A program made the position numbers and the translations under genes. The notes below the pieces were generated by a model, which was given only the letters and a program-made list of their open reading frames with translations, made no database searches and was not told the origin of the DNA. Below are positions 55,512 to 63,959 of a stretch of DNA of 64,000 nt, one piece after another. Within the stretch, counting starts at the first letter, position 1; every line of letters starts with the position of its first letter. Origin of the DNA: Ancylobacter defluvii (GTDB taxonomy: Bacteria > Pseudomonadota > Alphaproteobacteria > Rhizobiales > Xanthobacteraceae); assembly GCF_018390605.1 (NCBI RefSeq), contig NZ_JAHBGD010000017.1:54010-118009 (forward strand), read 5' to 3'.

Positions 55512-56681
55512 TCAGTCGCCGGAAAGCGCCCGGCCGGTCGCACCGTCGAAGAGGACCATCCCCTCGCCGGGAAATGTGATGCCGATGCCGCGGCCGATGC
55601 CGCCATCGGCGCCCAGTGCCGCGGCCGCCGCCATCGAGGTCTTCACCTTGGCCAGCAGGTTGCCGAGATCGATGGTGACGATGGCGTGCTTGCCGAACGG
55701 CTCGTTGGAATAGACCTCGGCCAGCACCGCGCCGGATGCGCTGCCCCCGGCATCCGGCGCCACGAAGCCGATGGCGTCGGGCCGCACGCCCAGCGTCGCC
55801 GCCGCGCCGCTGGCGCGCTCCGCCGCCCGCGCCAGCGCGCCGGCCAGCGTCAGCTTCACCCCCCGGCGCACGAACACGATGGCGCCGTCCTCGCGGGTCA
55901 GCTCGCCGTCGATCAGGTTCATCGGCGGATCGCCGAGCAGCTTGGCCACCCGCGCGCTCGCCGGGCGCAGCCAGATCTCCTCCGGCGTGCCGATCTGCTC
56001 GAGGCGGCCCTGGTCGATCACCGCCACCCGGTCGCCGACCGACAGCGCCTCCATGCCGTCCGGCGTCGCCCAGATCGTCGGCACCGTCAGCCCGGAGAGC
56101 CGGCGGCGGATCTCGCCGCGCAGCTTGTGGCGCAGCTTGGCGTCGAGATGCGAGATCGGCTCGTCGAGCAGATAGAGCGCCGGCGATTGCACCAGCAGGC
56201 GCGCCAGCGCCACGCGCTGCTTCTGCCCGCCGGACAGCGCGCCCGGCAGCCGCTCGTGCAGATGGCGGATCTCCAGCAGCTCCAGCACCTCGTCGACGCG
56301 CTTGTTGGCCTCGGCGAGCGCCAGCCGACCGCCCGGCGCCTGCAAGGGCGACAGCGCATTGCCGCGCACGGTGAGGTGCGGATAGAGCGCGTAGCTCTCG
56401 AACATCAGCGCCACGCCGCGCTGGCCGGCCGGCACCTCGGCCATGGCGCGGCCGCCGAGCTCGACCGAACCGGCATCCGGCCGCTCCAGCCCGGCGAGGA
56501 TGCGGCAGAAGGTGCTCTTGCCGGCGCCGGAAGGGCCGGTGAGCGCCAGCAGTTCGCCCGGCTTCACCTCGATGCCGATCTCGGCCAGCACCTTGTGCGG
56601 CTGCCCCTTGGAGGAAAAGCTCTTGGAAATGCCGCGGGCGATCAGCCCGGCATGGGTGGACATGCGCAGCGGGGCGTTCAC
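55512..56681 (-). CDS. ABC transporter ATP-binding protein with altered Q- and H-loops
   Basis: 389 residues, MalK/UgpC-like with a C-terminal TOBE-type domain. Walker A GPSGAGKST, signature LSGGQKQRVALARLL and Walker B LYLLDEPISHLDA are intact. The Q-loop glutamine is Glu95 (FESYALYP), and the switch histidine is replaced by Pro207 (TIWATPDGMEAL), so one ATP site should be weak or inactive. It overlaps the partner ATPase by 4 bases; the two probably form a heterodimer. Confidence 0.9.
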   Translation of the reverse strand: MNAPLRMSTHAGLIARGISKSFSSKGQPHKVLAEIGIEVKPGELLALTGPSGAGKSTFCRILAGLERPDAGSVELGGRAMAEVPAGQRGVALMFESYALYPHLTVRGNALSPLQAPGGRLALAEANKRVDEVLELLEIRHLHERLPGALSGGQKQRVALARLLVQSPALYLLDEPISHLDAKLRHKLRGEIRRRLSGLTVPTIWATPDGMEALSVGDRVAVIDQGRLEQIGTPEEIWLRPASARVAKLLGDPPMNLIDGELTREDGAIVFVRRGVKLTLAGALARAAERASGAAATLGVRPDAIGFVAPDAGGSASGAVLAEVYSNEPFGKHAIVTIDLGNLLAKVKTSMAAAAALGADGGIGRGIGITFPGEGMVLFDGATGRALSGD

Positions 56682-57781
56682 GGCGCCACCTCCAGGTTCT
56701 TCTCGCTCGCGGCATCGAAGACCAGCAGCCGGCCGACATCGAGCCCGACCGACACCTTGTCGCCCGCCCGCCAGGCCGTCGGGCCGGCGATCTCCGCCAC
56801 CAGCTTGCCACCCGGCCCGCTGCCGGCATCGAGCGCCACGGTGAGCACGTCGGCATCGCCGCGCGGCTCGCGATAGATGATGGTTCCCCGCGCCGCCCCT
56901 CCCGCGTCGCCCGCGACGTCCGGCGCCGACACCGTCACATGCTCGGGGCGGATGCCCGCGACGATGGCGCCGTCGGGCAGCTTCGCCCGCCGCGCGGTGG
57001 TGAGCGTCACCTCCCAGCCCTCGCCGACGATGCGGTTGCCGGCATAGGCGGCCTTCATCAGGTTCATCGGCGGCTCGCCGATGAAGTTGGCGACGAACAG
57101 ATTGGCCGGGCGCTCATAGAGGTCCTGCGGCGCCCCCACCTGCTGGAGCACGCCGTGATTCATCACCGCCACCCGGTCGGCCATGGCGATGGCTTCGGTC
57201 TGGTCGTGGGTGACGAGGATCGAGGTCACCTGCCGCAGCTTCTGCAGCCGCTTGATCTCGGCGCGCAGCTGCACCTTCTGGTCGGCGTCGAGATGCGACA
57301 GCGGCTCGTCGAACAGGATCACTTCCGGGTCGCGCACCAGCGCCCGGCCGATCGACACGCGCTGCATCGCCCCGCCCGACAGGCCGCGCACGGGTTGATC
57401 CGCCATCTGGCGCAGGCCGAGCAGCTGCAGCACCTCGCCGATGCGCTGCGAGGCCGGCTGGCCGGTGATGCCGCGCACCTTCAGCGGGAAGCCGACATTC
57501 TCCCACACCGTCATGTTCGGGTAGAGCGCGTAGTCCTCGAACACCATGGCGATGTTGCGCTCGCCGGGCGCAAGGCGCGAGACGGGCTTGTCGCCGAACC
57601 AGATCTCGCCCGACGACACGCTCTCGATGCCGGCGGCCATCTTCAATGTGGTCGACTTGCCGCAGCCCGAGGGCCCCAGCAGGGCGAGCATCTCGCCGGC
57701 AGCGCAGGTGAGGTTGAGTTCCCTAACGGCATCAACCTCCCCGTAACGCTTGAAGACCGACTCAAAGGCGATGGACGACAT
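56678..57781 (-). CDS. ABC transporter ATP-binding protein (catalytically complete partner)
   Basis: 367 residues. Walker A GPSGCGKST, signature LSGGAMQRVSIGRAL, Walker B VILFDEPLSHLDA, switch His192 in LVTHDQTEAIAMADR. Here too the Q-loop has Glu82 (FEDYALYP) where Gln is usual. A TOBE-type C-terminal domain follows. ATG 57781 has GGAG at the right distance; ATG 57793 is an alternative. First gene of the transporter operon, downstream of a GntR-type motif. Confidence 0.92.
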   Translation of the reverse strand: MSSIAFESVFKRYGEVDAVRELNLTCAAGEMLALLGPSGCGKSTTLKMAAGIESVSSGEIWFGDKPVSRLAPGERNIAMVFEDYALYPNMTVWENVGFPLKVRGITGQPASQRIGEVLQLLGLRQMADQPVRGLSGGAMQRVSIGRALVRDPEVILFDEPLSHLDADQKVQLRAEIKRLQKLRQVTSILVTHDQTEAIAMADRVAVMNHGVLQQVGAPQDLYERPANLFVANFIGEPPMNLMKAAYAGNRIVGEGWEVTLTTARRAKLPDGAIVAGIRPEHVTVSAPDVAGDAGGAARGTIIYREPRGDADVLTVALDAGSGPGGKLVAEIAGPTAWRAGDKVSVGLDVGRLLVFDAASEKNLEVAP

Positions 57782-57839
57782 CCGGCACTCCAATGGCTAT
57801 GCCGATGAACAATCCAAGTTCTGTGCCAAAGTGTGCTGG

Positions 57840-57849
57840 TGTATAGACA
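57840..57849. promoter_or_regulatory. GntR-family (FadR-type) operator motif TGTATAGACA
   Basis: Matches the FadR-subfamily consensus (y)GTMTAKAC, centred about 63 bases before the first transporter gene; GTGT-ATAG-ACAC at 57839-57850 region gives the symmetry. The 173-base gap 57782-57954 also has an imperfect palindrome GGG-CTTCGAAA-CCC near 57872-57885 and an A-run. No FadR-type gene is in this window; the only GntR gene here is HutC-type. Confidence 0.45.
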
Positions 57850-57954
57850 CTCTAGCCAACAGGGCTTCGAAACCCGGTTTCGCCATTGAACATCTGCTTA
57901 AAAAAGCAGCCGCAAGGCACTCCCTGCCGCCAGAATGTGCGCCTCTAAGACGCC

Positions 57955-58698
57955 CTAGATACCCACCCGCGCCACCACCGTATCGAGCAGCCCGGCGAGT
58001 GCCTCCGGCGCCGACAGGAAGGGCGAATGGTCGCCCTCGAGGGTGAACACCGCCTCGCACGGCGTCTCCTCCGTCATGGCCCGCTGATAGGCGAGCGACA
58101 CCGCCTTGTCGCGCGTGCCCTCGACATAGAAGCGCCGCACCCTGCCGAAGCGCGCGGCGCTGAGGTCGAGCCGGTCGGCATAAATCTTCATCCGCTGCGG
58201 CGTCAGCTGCCCGGCGGCCCAGGCTGCGTCTTCCGGCGTGCAGCTATTGTAGAACACCTCGCCCGCCGCCGCCGCCGGGAAGGTCGCGGTCTGCCCGCCC
58301 GCCGCCACCTGCATGTTCTTCAAGACCAGATCCTCGACGCCGAGATCGGCATGCGCGTCGAGGAAGCTGACGAGGCTGGCGCCATGCGTGAGCAGCAGCC
58401 CGTTGACATAGACGGTGGCCGCCAGCCGGTGGGCGCGGCGCTCGCTCGCCTGCGCGCTGACGATGCCGCCCATGGAATGGCCGACCAGCACCACATCGTC
58501 GGGCAGCTGGTCGATCGCCCAGCAGACGCGCGTGACATAGCTGTCGAGATCGGCGGTCTCGGGCAACGCCGGGTCGCCGCCGCTCGCCGGCAGGTCGGGC
58601 GCCAGCACGGTGTGGCCGCGTGCCTCCAGCAGCGGCACCAGCCGCTGCCAGCACCAGGCACCGTGAAACGATCCGTGCACGAGAACGAAATTCGCCAT
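57955..58698 (-). CDS. Alpha/beta hydrolase (esterase, methylesterase-like)
   Basis: 247 residues: VLVHGSFHGAWCWQRLVPLLEARGH (in part; oxyanion region), nucleophile elbow GHSMGG, and catalytic His in EGDHSPF. The small size and HGxxHGAWCW start match the plant-type salicylate methylesterase/hydroxynitrile-lyase and bacterial EstC group. It ends the fgd-cofE-cofC set on the minus strand, 21 bases after cofC; a role in F420 chemistry is not implied by the family. Confidence 0.86.
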   Translation of the reverse strand: MANFVLVHGSFHGAWCWQRLVPLLEARGHTVLAPDLPASGGDPALPETADLDSYVTRVCWAIDQLPDDVVLVGHSMGGIVSAQASERRAHRLAATVYVNGLLLTHGASLVSFLDAHADLGVEDLVLKNMQVAAGGQTATFPAAAAGEVFYNSCTPEDAAWAAGQLTPQRMKIYADRLDLSAARFGRVRRFYVEGTRDKAVSLAYQRAMTEETPCEAVFTLEGDHSPFLSAPEALAGLLDTVVARVGI

Positions 58699-58719
58699 GC
58701 CGCCCCTCCCCTGTCGAGC

Positions 58720-59451
58720 TTAAGTCCGATCCACCGAAACGCCTTCGGCGGCGAGCGCCTGCCGCGTGCGGGATTCCGCCGGCAGCCGGGCCAGCCACGC
58801 AAGATCGCCGGGCGCATCGACATCGAAGCCGAGCCCCGGCAGCGCCGCGCCCGCATGCACCCGCACCGGCACCCCGGCCGCCTGCACCGCGGCGCGATGC
58901 GCCGCCAGGCTGCCCGGCCCGAAGGCAAAGCCGATCACCTCCGGCGGCGTCGCCAGCAGCGCATTGGTGCCCTGCCCGTCATGGGCGGCCACCAGGCTCA
59001 CCCCGCCGGCCGGATGCGCGGCGATCACCTGCGCCACCTCGGCGGCGGCCAGCCCCGGAATGTCGCCGGGCAGCACCATCAGCCCGGCCGCCCGCCGCGC
59101 CGCCAGATGCCGCGCCGCCCGCGCCAGCGCCGCGTTGAGCCCGGCCACTTCCGGCTCCGCCAGCCATTCGGCCCGGTAGGCCCGCGCCAGTTCGGCCACC
59201 GCCGGCTCCGCCGAGACGATCAGCGTGCCGGCGAGCCCGCCAAACCCGTCAAGCCCACCAAGCCCACCAAACGTGCCGCCGGGCGGTGCTTCGGCCTGCC
59301 GCAGCGCCGCCAGCACATCCTCCAGCATCGCCCGCGCCAGCCTGGCGCGCGCTTGCGGCGCAAGCGTTGCCGCCAACCGCTGCTTGGCGAGGCCGAACGG
59401 CTTCACCGGCACCACCGCCCAGATGCCGCCGGCTCCCCGCCCGGCGGTCAC
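58720..59451 (-). CDS. cofC: 2-phospho-L-lactate (or phosphoenolpyruvate) guanylyltransferase CofC
   Basis: Activates the phospho-acid that CofD joins to Fo in F420 synthesis. 243 residues: WAVVPVKPFGLAKQRLA is the CofC signature at residues 11-27, with MVLPGDIPGL and LVAAHDGQGTNALL later. GTG 59451 overlaps the cofE TGA (GTGA), which fixes the start; longer frames upstream are inside cofE. Residues 58-75 form a glycine-rich insert (GGTFGGLGGLDGFGG) encoded by short tandem repeats, absent from CofC proteins I know. Confidence 0.9.
   Translation of the reverse strand: MTAGRGAGGIWAVVPVKPFGLAKQRLAATLAPQARARLARAMLEDVLAALRQAEAPPGGTFGGLGGLDGFGGLAGTLIVSAEPAVAELARAYRAEWLAEPEVAGLNAALARAARHLAARRAAGLMVLPGDIPGLAAAEVAQVIAAHPAGGVSLVAAHDGQGTNALLATPPEVIGFAFGPGSLAAHRAAVQAAGVPVRVHAGAALPGLGFDVDAPGDLAWLARLPAESRTRQALAAEGVSVDRT
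59227..59280 (-). repeat. Short tandem repeats encoding a Gly-rich loop in CofC
   Basis: On the plus strand, units like AAGCCCACC and AAACCCGTC recur (imperfect 9-base periodicity). In the protein they make a GGL/GGF repeat between two conserved parts of CofC. Confidence 0.6.
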
Positions 59452-60233
59452 CGGAACAGGTCCTCCTCCGGCGTGCGGATCAGCGTCGCCGCCGGATTGT
59501 CCGGCGCAGTCCATTGCAGTCCACGCACCAGCACCACCGGCGTCGCCTCGGTGCTCTGCCCCATCACCAGCGACGCGCTCGCGGCGATCTCGTCGGCATG
59601 GGCGATCATCGTCGCCCGCAGCGTGCGGCCGAACAGGTCGGTCTCGCCGCGCCGGTCGATCATCGACGGCAGGCCGGCGGCGCCGATGGCGATGCCGGTG
59701 GTGCCGCGCCGCCACGGCCGGCCGAAGCTGTCATTGATGACAACGGCCGGCGCCACTCCCGCACGCCGCCCGATGTCGGCGCGCAGGCGGCCGGCGCTGG
59801 CATCCGGGTCGAGCGGCAGCAGCAGCGCCGCCTCGCCGCCATCATGGCGGATATTGGATTGGTCGATCCCGGCATTGGCCATCACCAGCCCCAGCCGGTG
59901 CTCGACGATCAGCACGTCCGGCCGGGTGCGCACCACCCGCACGCTCTCCGCGAGGATCAGCTCGACGAGGCGCGCATCCTTGCGCACCTCCTGCGCCAAT
60001 GCCGTCGCCCGCGCCGAGGGCACGACATCGGCGAGGCGGACCAGCCGCCCCTCGGCCTTGGACACCACCTTCTGCGCCAGCACCACCACGTCCTGCGGCG
60101 CCAGCACCAGCCCAAGCCGGGCCACGCCGTCGAGGATGGGCCCGGCGAGGTCGTCGCCGGCCTCCACCAGCGGGAAGTCGGGCAGCGCGAATATTTCCAG
60201 CCGGGCGGCGGGCCGGGAGGTGGGTTCAACCAT
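59448..60233 (-). CDS. cofE: Coenzyme F420-0:L-glutamate ligase CofE
   Basis: Adds gamma-linked glutamates to F420-0 with GTP. 261 residues: DVVVLAQKVVSKAEGRLV, GLVMANAGIDQSNI, VVINDSFGRPWRRGTTGIAIGAAG are the CofE hallmarks (metal and GTP site). Length matches single-domain archaeal CofE, so the FMN-binding nitroreductase domain of actinobacterial FbiB is lacking; reduction of the dehydro-F420 form made by the phosphoenolpyruvate route would need another enzyme. It lies 3 bases after fgd and overlaps cofC. Confidence 0.95.
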   Translation of the reverse strand: MVEPTSRPAARLEIFALPDFPLVEAGDDLAGPILDGVARLGLVLAPQDVVVLAQKVVSKAEGRLVRLADVVPSARATALAQEVRKDARLVELILAESVRVVRTRPDVLIVEHRLGLVMANAGIDQSNIRHDGGEAALLLPLDPDASAGRLRADIGRRAGVAPAVVINDSFGRPWRRGTTGIAIGAAGLPSMIDRRGETDLFGRTLRATMIAHADEIAASASLVMGQSTEATPVVLVRGLQWTAPDNPAATLIRTPEEDLFR

Positions 60234-60236
60234 GGC

Positions 60237-61241
60237 TCAGCCGAAGCGGGCGCGCAGGCGCGGCAGCACCTGCTCGGCATAAAGCTCGAGGAAGCGCGGC
60301 TGGTCCTCACCCGGCGCGTGGAACACCAGATGGTCGAAGCCGAGCCCCACATAGGCGGCGATCTTCTCGACATGCTCGTCCGGATCGGTGGAGACGATCC
60401 AGCGCGAGGCCGCCCGCTCGACCGGCAGCGCGTCGGCCAGCTTCTCCATCTCCAGCGGGTCCTCCACCGAGTGCTTCTCCTCCGGCGACAGCGCCAGCGC
60501 CGCCCAGTGCCTTGTGTCGGCCATCGCCCGCGCCCGGTCGGTGTCGAAGGAGACCTTCATCTCGATCATCCGCTCATAGCGGCGGCCGGGAGTGTCGGAG
60601 GCCTCCAGCCCCGCCGCCACGTTCGGCAGCAGCGTCTCGGTGTAGAGGTCCCATTTCTTGCCGGAGGTGCAGATGAAGCCGTCGCCGGCGCGGCCGGCGA
60701 ACTTCGCCACCATCGGCCCGGCGCCGGCGATGTAGATCGGCACCGGCTGGTCCGGCCGGTCGTAGATCGTCGCGTTCTCGGTCTTGTAGAACTCGCCCTC
60801 GAAGCTGACGCGCTCCTCGCTCCACAGCGTGCGGATGAGGCGCACCGCCTCGCGCAGCCGGGCGAAGCGCTCCTTCAGCTCCGGCCACGGGGCCCCGGTC
60901 GCCGGCACCTCGTTGAGCCCCTCGCCCGAGCCGACGCCGAGGATCACCCGGCCGGGGAACAGCTGGCCGAGCGTGCCGAAGGCCTGCGCCACCATCGAGG
61001 GGTGATGGCGGAAGGTCGGGGTGAGCACGCTGGTGCCCATGGTGATCCGCGAGGTCGCCGAGCCGAGCGCGCCGAGGAAGGCGATGGCGGCGGGCGCGTG
61101 GCCGCCAGTGTGGCGCCAGGGCTGGAAATGGTCGCTGATGAAGACGGAATCGAATCCCTTCCGTTCCGCGAGCACCGAGAAATCGACGAGCTGGCGCGCG
61201 TCGAACTGCTCCGCGGAGGCCTTGTAGCCGAGCTTCAGCAC
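60237..61241 (-). CDS. F420-dependent glucose-6-phosphate dehydrogenase-like protein
   Basis: 334 residues, strikingly like mycobacterial Fgd1 by recall: N-terminus [64 protein letters not shown] and [18 protein letters not shown]. Catalytic residues Asp37, His38, Trp42 and Glu107 are present, as are the residues matching the glucose-6-phosphate phosphate site (Thr192, Lys195, Lys256, Arg280). It should reduce F420 with glucose-6-phosphate or a related sugar phosphate. First gene of fgd-cofE-cofC. Confidence 0.88.
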   Translation of the reverse strand: MLKLGYKASAEQFDARQLVDFSVLAERKGFDSVFISDHFQPWRHTGGHAPAAIAFLGALGSATSRITMGTSVLTPTFRHHPSMVAQAFGTLGQLFPGRVILGVGSGEGLNEVPATGAPWPELKERFARLREAVRLIRTLWSEERVSFEGEFYKTENATIYDRPDQPVPIYIAGAGPMVAKFAGRAGDGFICTSGKKWDLYTETLLPNVAAGLEASDTPGRRYERMIEMKVSFDTDRARAMADTRHWAALALSPEEKHSVEDPLEMEKLADALPVERAASRWIVSTDPDEHVEKIAAYVGLGFDHLVFHAPGEDQPRFLELYAEQVLPRLRARFG

Positions 61242-61281
61242 TTTACCACTCCCTGGGGGTCGACAATATCAATGATGCTAT

Positions 61282-61319
61282 TGTGCAGCACACTATGACA
61301 AATAATCATGCAATCACAA
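61282..61319 (-). promoter_or_regulatory. Possible promoter and operator upstream of fgd
   Basis: On the minus strand TTGTGA (61319-61314), 16 bases, CATAGT (61297-61292) forms a fair sigma-70-like promoter in an AT-rich stretch. An odd palindrome TGTGC-A-GCACA (61282-61292) abuts the -10 element downstream and could be a repressor site. Both calls are by eye. Confidence 0.4.
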
Positions 61320-61438
61320 TAGGCTGATTTTTCCCAAATCGGACGCCGCGGAAATGCCGTCCCGCCGGATTCGATACGGCCTTGTGGCGGATCGGGCGAG
61401 GCTTTATCCGGCATGGGGCAGCTTTTGGCGAGTGGGAC

Positions 61439-62464
61439 ATGAACGGGCGCGGTACTCTAATCCTTCTCGGCATCATTGCCGCGATCCTGATCTGCGCTGC
61501 GGCCTATCTCGCCGCCTCCATCGTCGCGCCGGTGGCCTTCGCGCTGTTCTTCATCGCCCTGGTCTGGCCGCTGCAGCAGCTGCTGGCACGGCGCCTGCCG
61601 CGGCTTCTCGCGCTGTTCCTCAGCCTGGCGATCAGCCTCGTGGTGCTGCTCGCGCTCACCTCGATGACCATATGGGGCTTCGGCCGCGCCGCGCAGTGGC
61701 TGATCGCCAATGCCGGCCGCTTCCAGGCGCTCTACCTTTCCGGCGCCGAATGGCTGGAGGGCCACGGCCTCTATGCCGCCGGCACCTTCATGGAGACCTT
61801 CAACGTCTCCTGGCTGATCCGCTTCTTCCAGGGCGTGGCGGCGCGACTCAACGGCATGGTCGGCTTCGCCGTCGTCACCCTCATCTTCGTGCTGCTCGGC
61901 CTGCTCGAGGTCGACATCGTCCGCCGCAAGCTCGCTGCCGGCGAGGCGGGCGAAGGCGGGCGGGTGCTGCTCGCCGCCGGCGCCGACATCGCCGACAAGT
62001 TCCGCCGCTACATGCTGGTGCGCACGGCGATGAGCGTCGCCACCGGCTTCGCCGTCTGGGCCTTCGCCGCCGTGGCCGGGCTCGACCTCGCCTTCGCGTG
62101 GGGCGTGATCGCCTTCGCGCTCAACTACATTCCCTTCATCGGCCCGCTGGTGGCGACGCTGCTGCCCACCCTGTTCGCCGTTGCCCAGTTCGAGAGCTGG
62201 CAGATGGCGGTGGCGGTGTTCGCCGGCATGAACGTCATCCAGTTCATCCTCGGCTCCTATGTCGAGCCGCGCATCGCCGGCAAGGCGCTCGCCATGTCGC
62301 CCTTCCTGGTGCTGCTGGCGGTGTTCTTCTTCGCCTTCCTCTGGGGCCTGGCCGGTGCCTTCATCGGCGTGCCGCTCGTCATCGCCGCACTGACCCTGTG
62401 CGCCCACACCACCTCCGCCGGCTGGGTCGCCCGGCTCTTGTCCGGACGCGCGCCGGACGCGTGA
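61439..62464 (+). CDS. AI-2E family transporter/permease
   Basis: 341 residues, about seven to eight hydrophobic helices: ILLGIIAAILICAAAYLAASIVAPVAFALFFIALVWPLQ (in parts), and the conserved C-terminal region FALNYIPFIGPLVATLLPTLFA and GSYVEPRIAGKALAMSPF. This PF01594 (AI-2E) family includes proteins with varied ions or signals as cargo; AI-2 export is not assumed. ATG 61439 is the family-like start. It is divergent from fgd. Confidence 0.88.
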   Translation: MNGRGTLILLGIIAAILICAAAYLAASIVAPVAFALFFIALVWPLQQLLARRLPRLLALFLSLAISLVVLLALTSMTIWGFGRAAQWLIANAGRFQALYLSGAEWLEGHGLYAAGTFMETFNVSWLIRFFQGVAARLNGMVGFAVVTLIFVLLGLLEVDIVRRKLAAGEAGEGGRVLLAAGADIADKFRRYMLVRTAMSVATGFAVWAFAAVAGLDLAFAWGVIAFALNYIPFIGPLVATLLPTLFAVAQFESWQMAVAVFAGMNVIQFILGSYVEPRIAGKALAMSPFLVLLAVFFFAFLWGLAGAFIGVPLVIAALTLCAHTTSAGWVARLLSGRAPDA

Positions 62465-62495
62465 CGCCGCCCGATATCGAAGGAAAGCGCCTCCC

Positions 62496-63959
62496 ATGGC
62501 CATTCGCCGCCTCAAGCGCCTCGCCCTCTGGCTGCTCGTCACGCTCGTACTGGTGCTGGCGACTTTCATCTCCACCCGCGTCTGGTTCTCGCAGAGCGGC
62601 GCGCCGCTGGAGGCCTGGCATAGCTTCGTGCCCCGCGAGCTCACCGTCGCCGAGATGGACCGCACCGACTGGGCCGGCTTCCTGGCTGCCGAGAACCGCG
62701 CCTTCGACGAGGTGTGGGAAAACGTCGTGCAGACGCTGCCCGAAGACCAGCGCATTCCCTCCAACCGCTATTTTTCCGGCAGCATCGTCTACCCGCCGCG
62801 GCTGACGCGCGACTTCAACCGCTCCTACGAGATCGCCCCGTCAGGCGAGGCCAAGGGCGCGGTGGTGCTGCTGCACGGCCTCACCGATTCGCCCTACAGC
62901 CTGCGCCACGTCGCCCGGCTCTATGCCGAGGCCGGCTGGGCGGTGGTGGCGATCCGCATGCCCGGCCACGGCACCGTGCCCGGCGGCCTCGCCAAGGCGG
63001 AATGGGAGGATTGGCTCGCCGCCACCCGCCTCGCGGTCCGCGAGGCCCATCGCCTCGCGCCGGCGGCGCCGCTGCATCTGGTCGGCTTCTCCAATGGCGG
63101 CGCGCTGGCGCTGAAATACGCCCTCGACGCGCTGGACGATCCGGCGATGGCGCGGCCGGACCGGCTGATCCTGCTGTCGCCGATGATCGGCATCACCCGC
63201 TTCGCGCGCTTCGCCGGCCTCGCCGGTCTGCCCGCCTTCCTGCCGGCCTTCGCCAAGGCGGCCTGGCTGTCGGTGCTGCCGGAGTTCAACCCGTTCAAGT
63301 ACAATTCGTTTCCGGTGAACGGCGCCCGCCAGTCCTATCTGCTCACCTCGGCATTGCAGGATTCCATCGCCCGCCGGGCGCGGGCCGGCGGCCTCAAGGA
63401 CCTGCCGCCGGCGCTCACCTTCCAGTCGGCGCTGGACTTCACCGTCTCCACCCGCGCCGTGGTCACCGCCTTCTATGGCCTGCTGCCGGACAATGGCAGC
63501 GAGTTGGTGCTGTTCGATCTCAACCGCAACACCAAGCTCGGCCCGCTGCTGCGCGGCTGGACCTCAGCCGCCGCGCTCGGCCGCAACGTGCCGCCGGCGC
63601 CGCGCAATTTCACCCTGTCGATGATCACCAATGTCAGCCCGGACAATGGCGAGGTGCTGGAGCGCCTCACCCCCGCCGGCGCCACCGCCAGCATCGATCG
63701 CCCGCTCGGCCTGTTCTATCCGCCGGACGTGTTCTCGCTCTCCCATGTCGCCCTGCCGTTCCCGGAGAGCGACAATCTCTACGGCTCGCAGCCGGACGGC
63801 ACCGAGGATTTCGGCCTTCAACTCGGGGCGATGGCGGTGCGCGGCGAGCGCGGTGCGCTGATCGTCAGCGTCGACGCGCTGACCCGCATGTCGTCCAACC
63901 CGTTCTTCCCCTATATCGCCGAGCGGGTCGAAGGCGCCATCGCCCAGCCGCGCCGCTGA
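62496..63959 (+). CDS. Membrane-anchored alpha/beta hydrolase
   Basis: 487 residues. A single N-terminal membrane helix (LWLLVTLVLVLATFIST) is followed by a serine hydrolase domain: VVLLHGLTDSPYSLRHVA oxyanion region, MPGHGTVPGG, nucleophile elbow GFSNGG. The C-terminal part (VALPFPESDNLYG) contains likely acid/His positions. The large size and anchor suggest a carboxylesterase/lysophospholipase-like enzyme facing the periplasm. It begins 31 bases after the AI-2E permease, likely the same transcript. Confidence 0.82.
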   Translation: MAIRRLKRLALWLLVTLVLVLATFISTRVWFSQSGAPLEAWHSFVPRELTVAEMDRTDWAGFLAAENRAFDEVWENVVQTLPEDQRIPSNRYFSGSIVYPPRLTRDFNRSYEIAPSGEAKGAVVLLHGLTDSPYSLRHVARLYAEAGWAVVAIRMPGHGTVPGGLAKAEWEDWLAATRLAVREAHRLAPAAPLHLVGFSNGGALALKYALDALDDPAMARPDRLILLSPMIGITRFARFAGLAGLPAFLPAFAKAAWLSVLPEFNPFKYNSFPVNGARQSYLLTSALQDSIARRARAGGLKDLPPALTFQSALDFTVSTRAVVTAFYGLLPDNGSELVLFDLNRNTKLGPLLRGWTSAAALGRNVPPAPRNFTLSMITNVSPDNGEVLERLTPAGATASIDRPLGLFYPPDVFSLSHVALPFPESDNLYGSQPDGTEDFGLQLGAMAVRGERGALIVSVDALTRMSSNPFFPYIAERVEGAIAQPRR

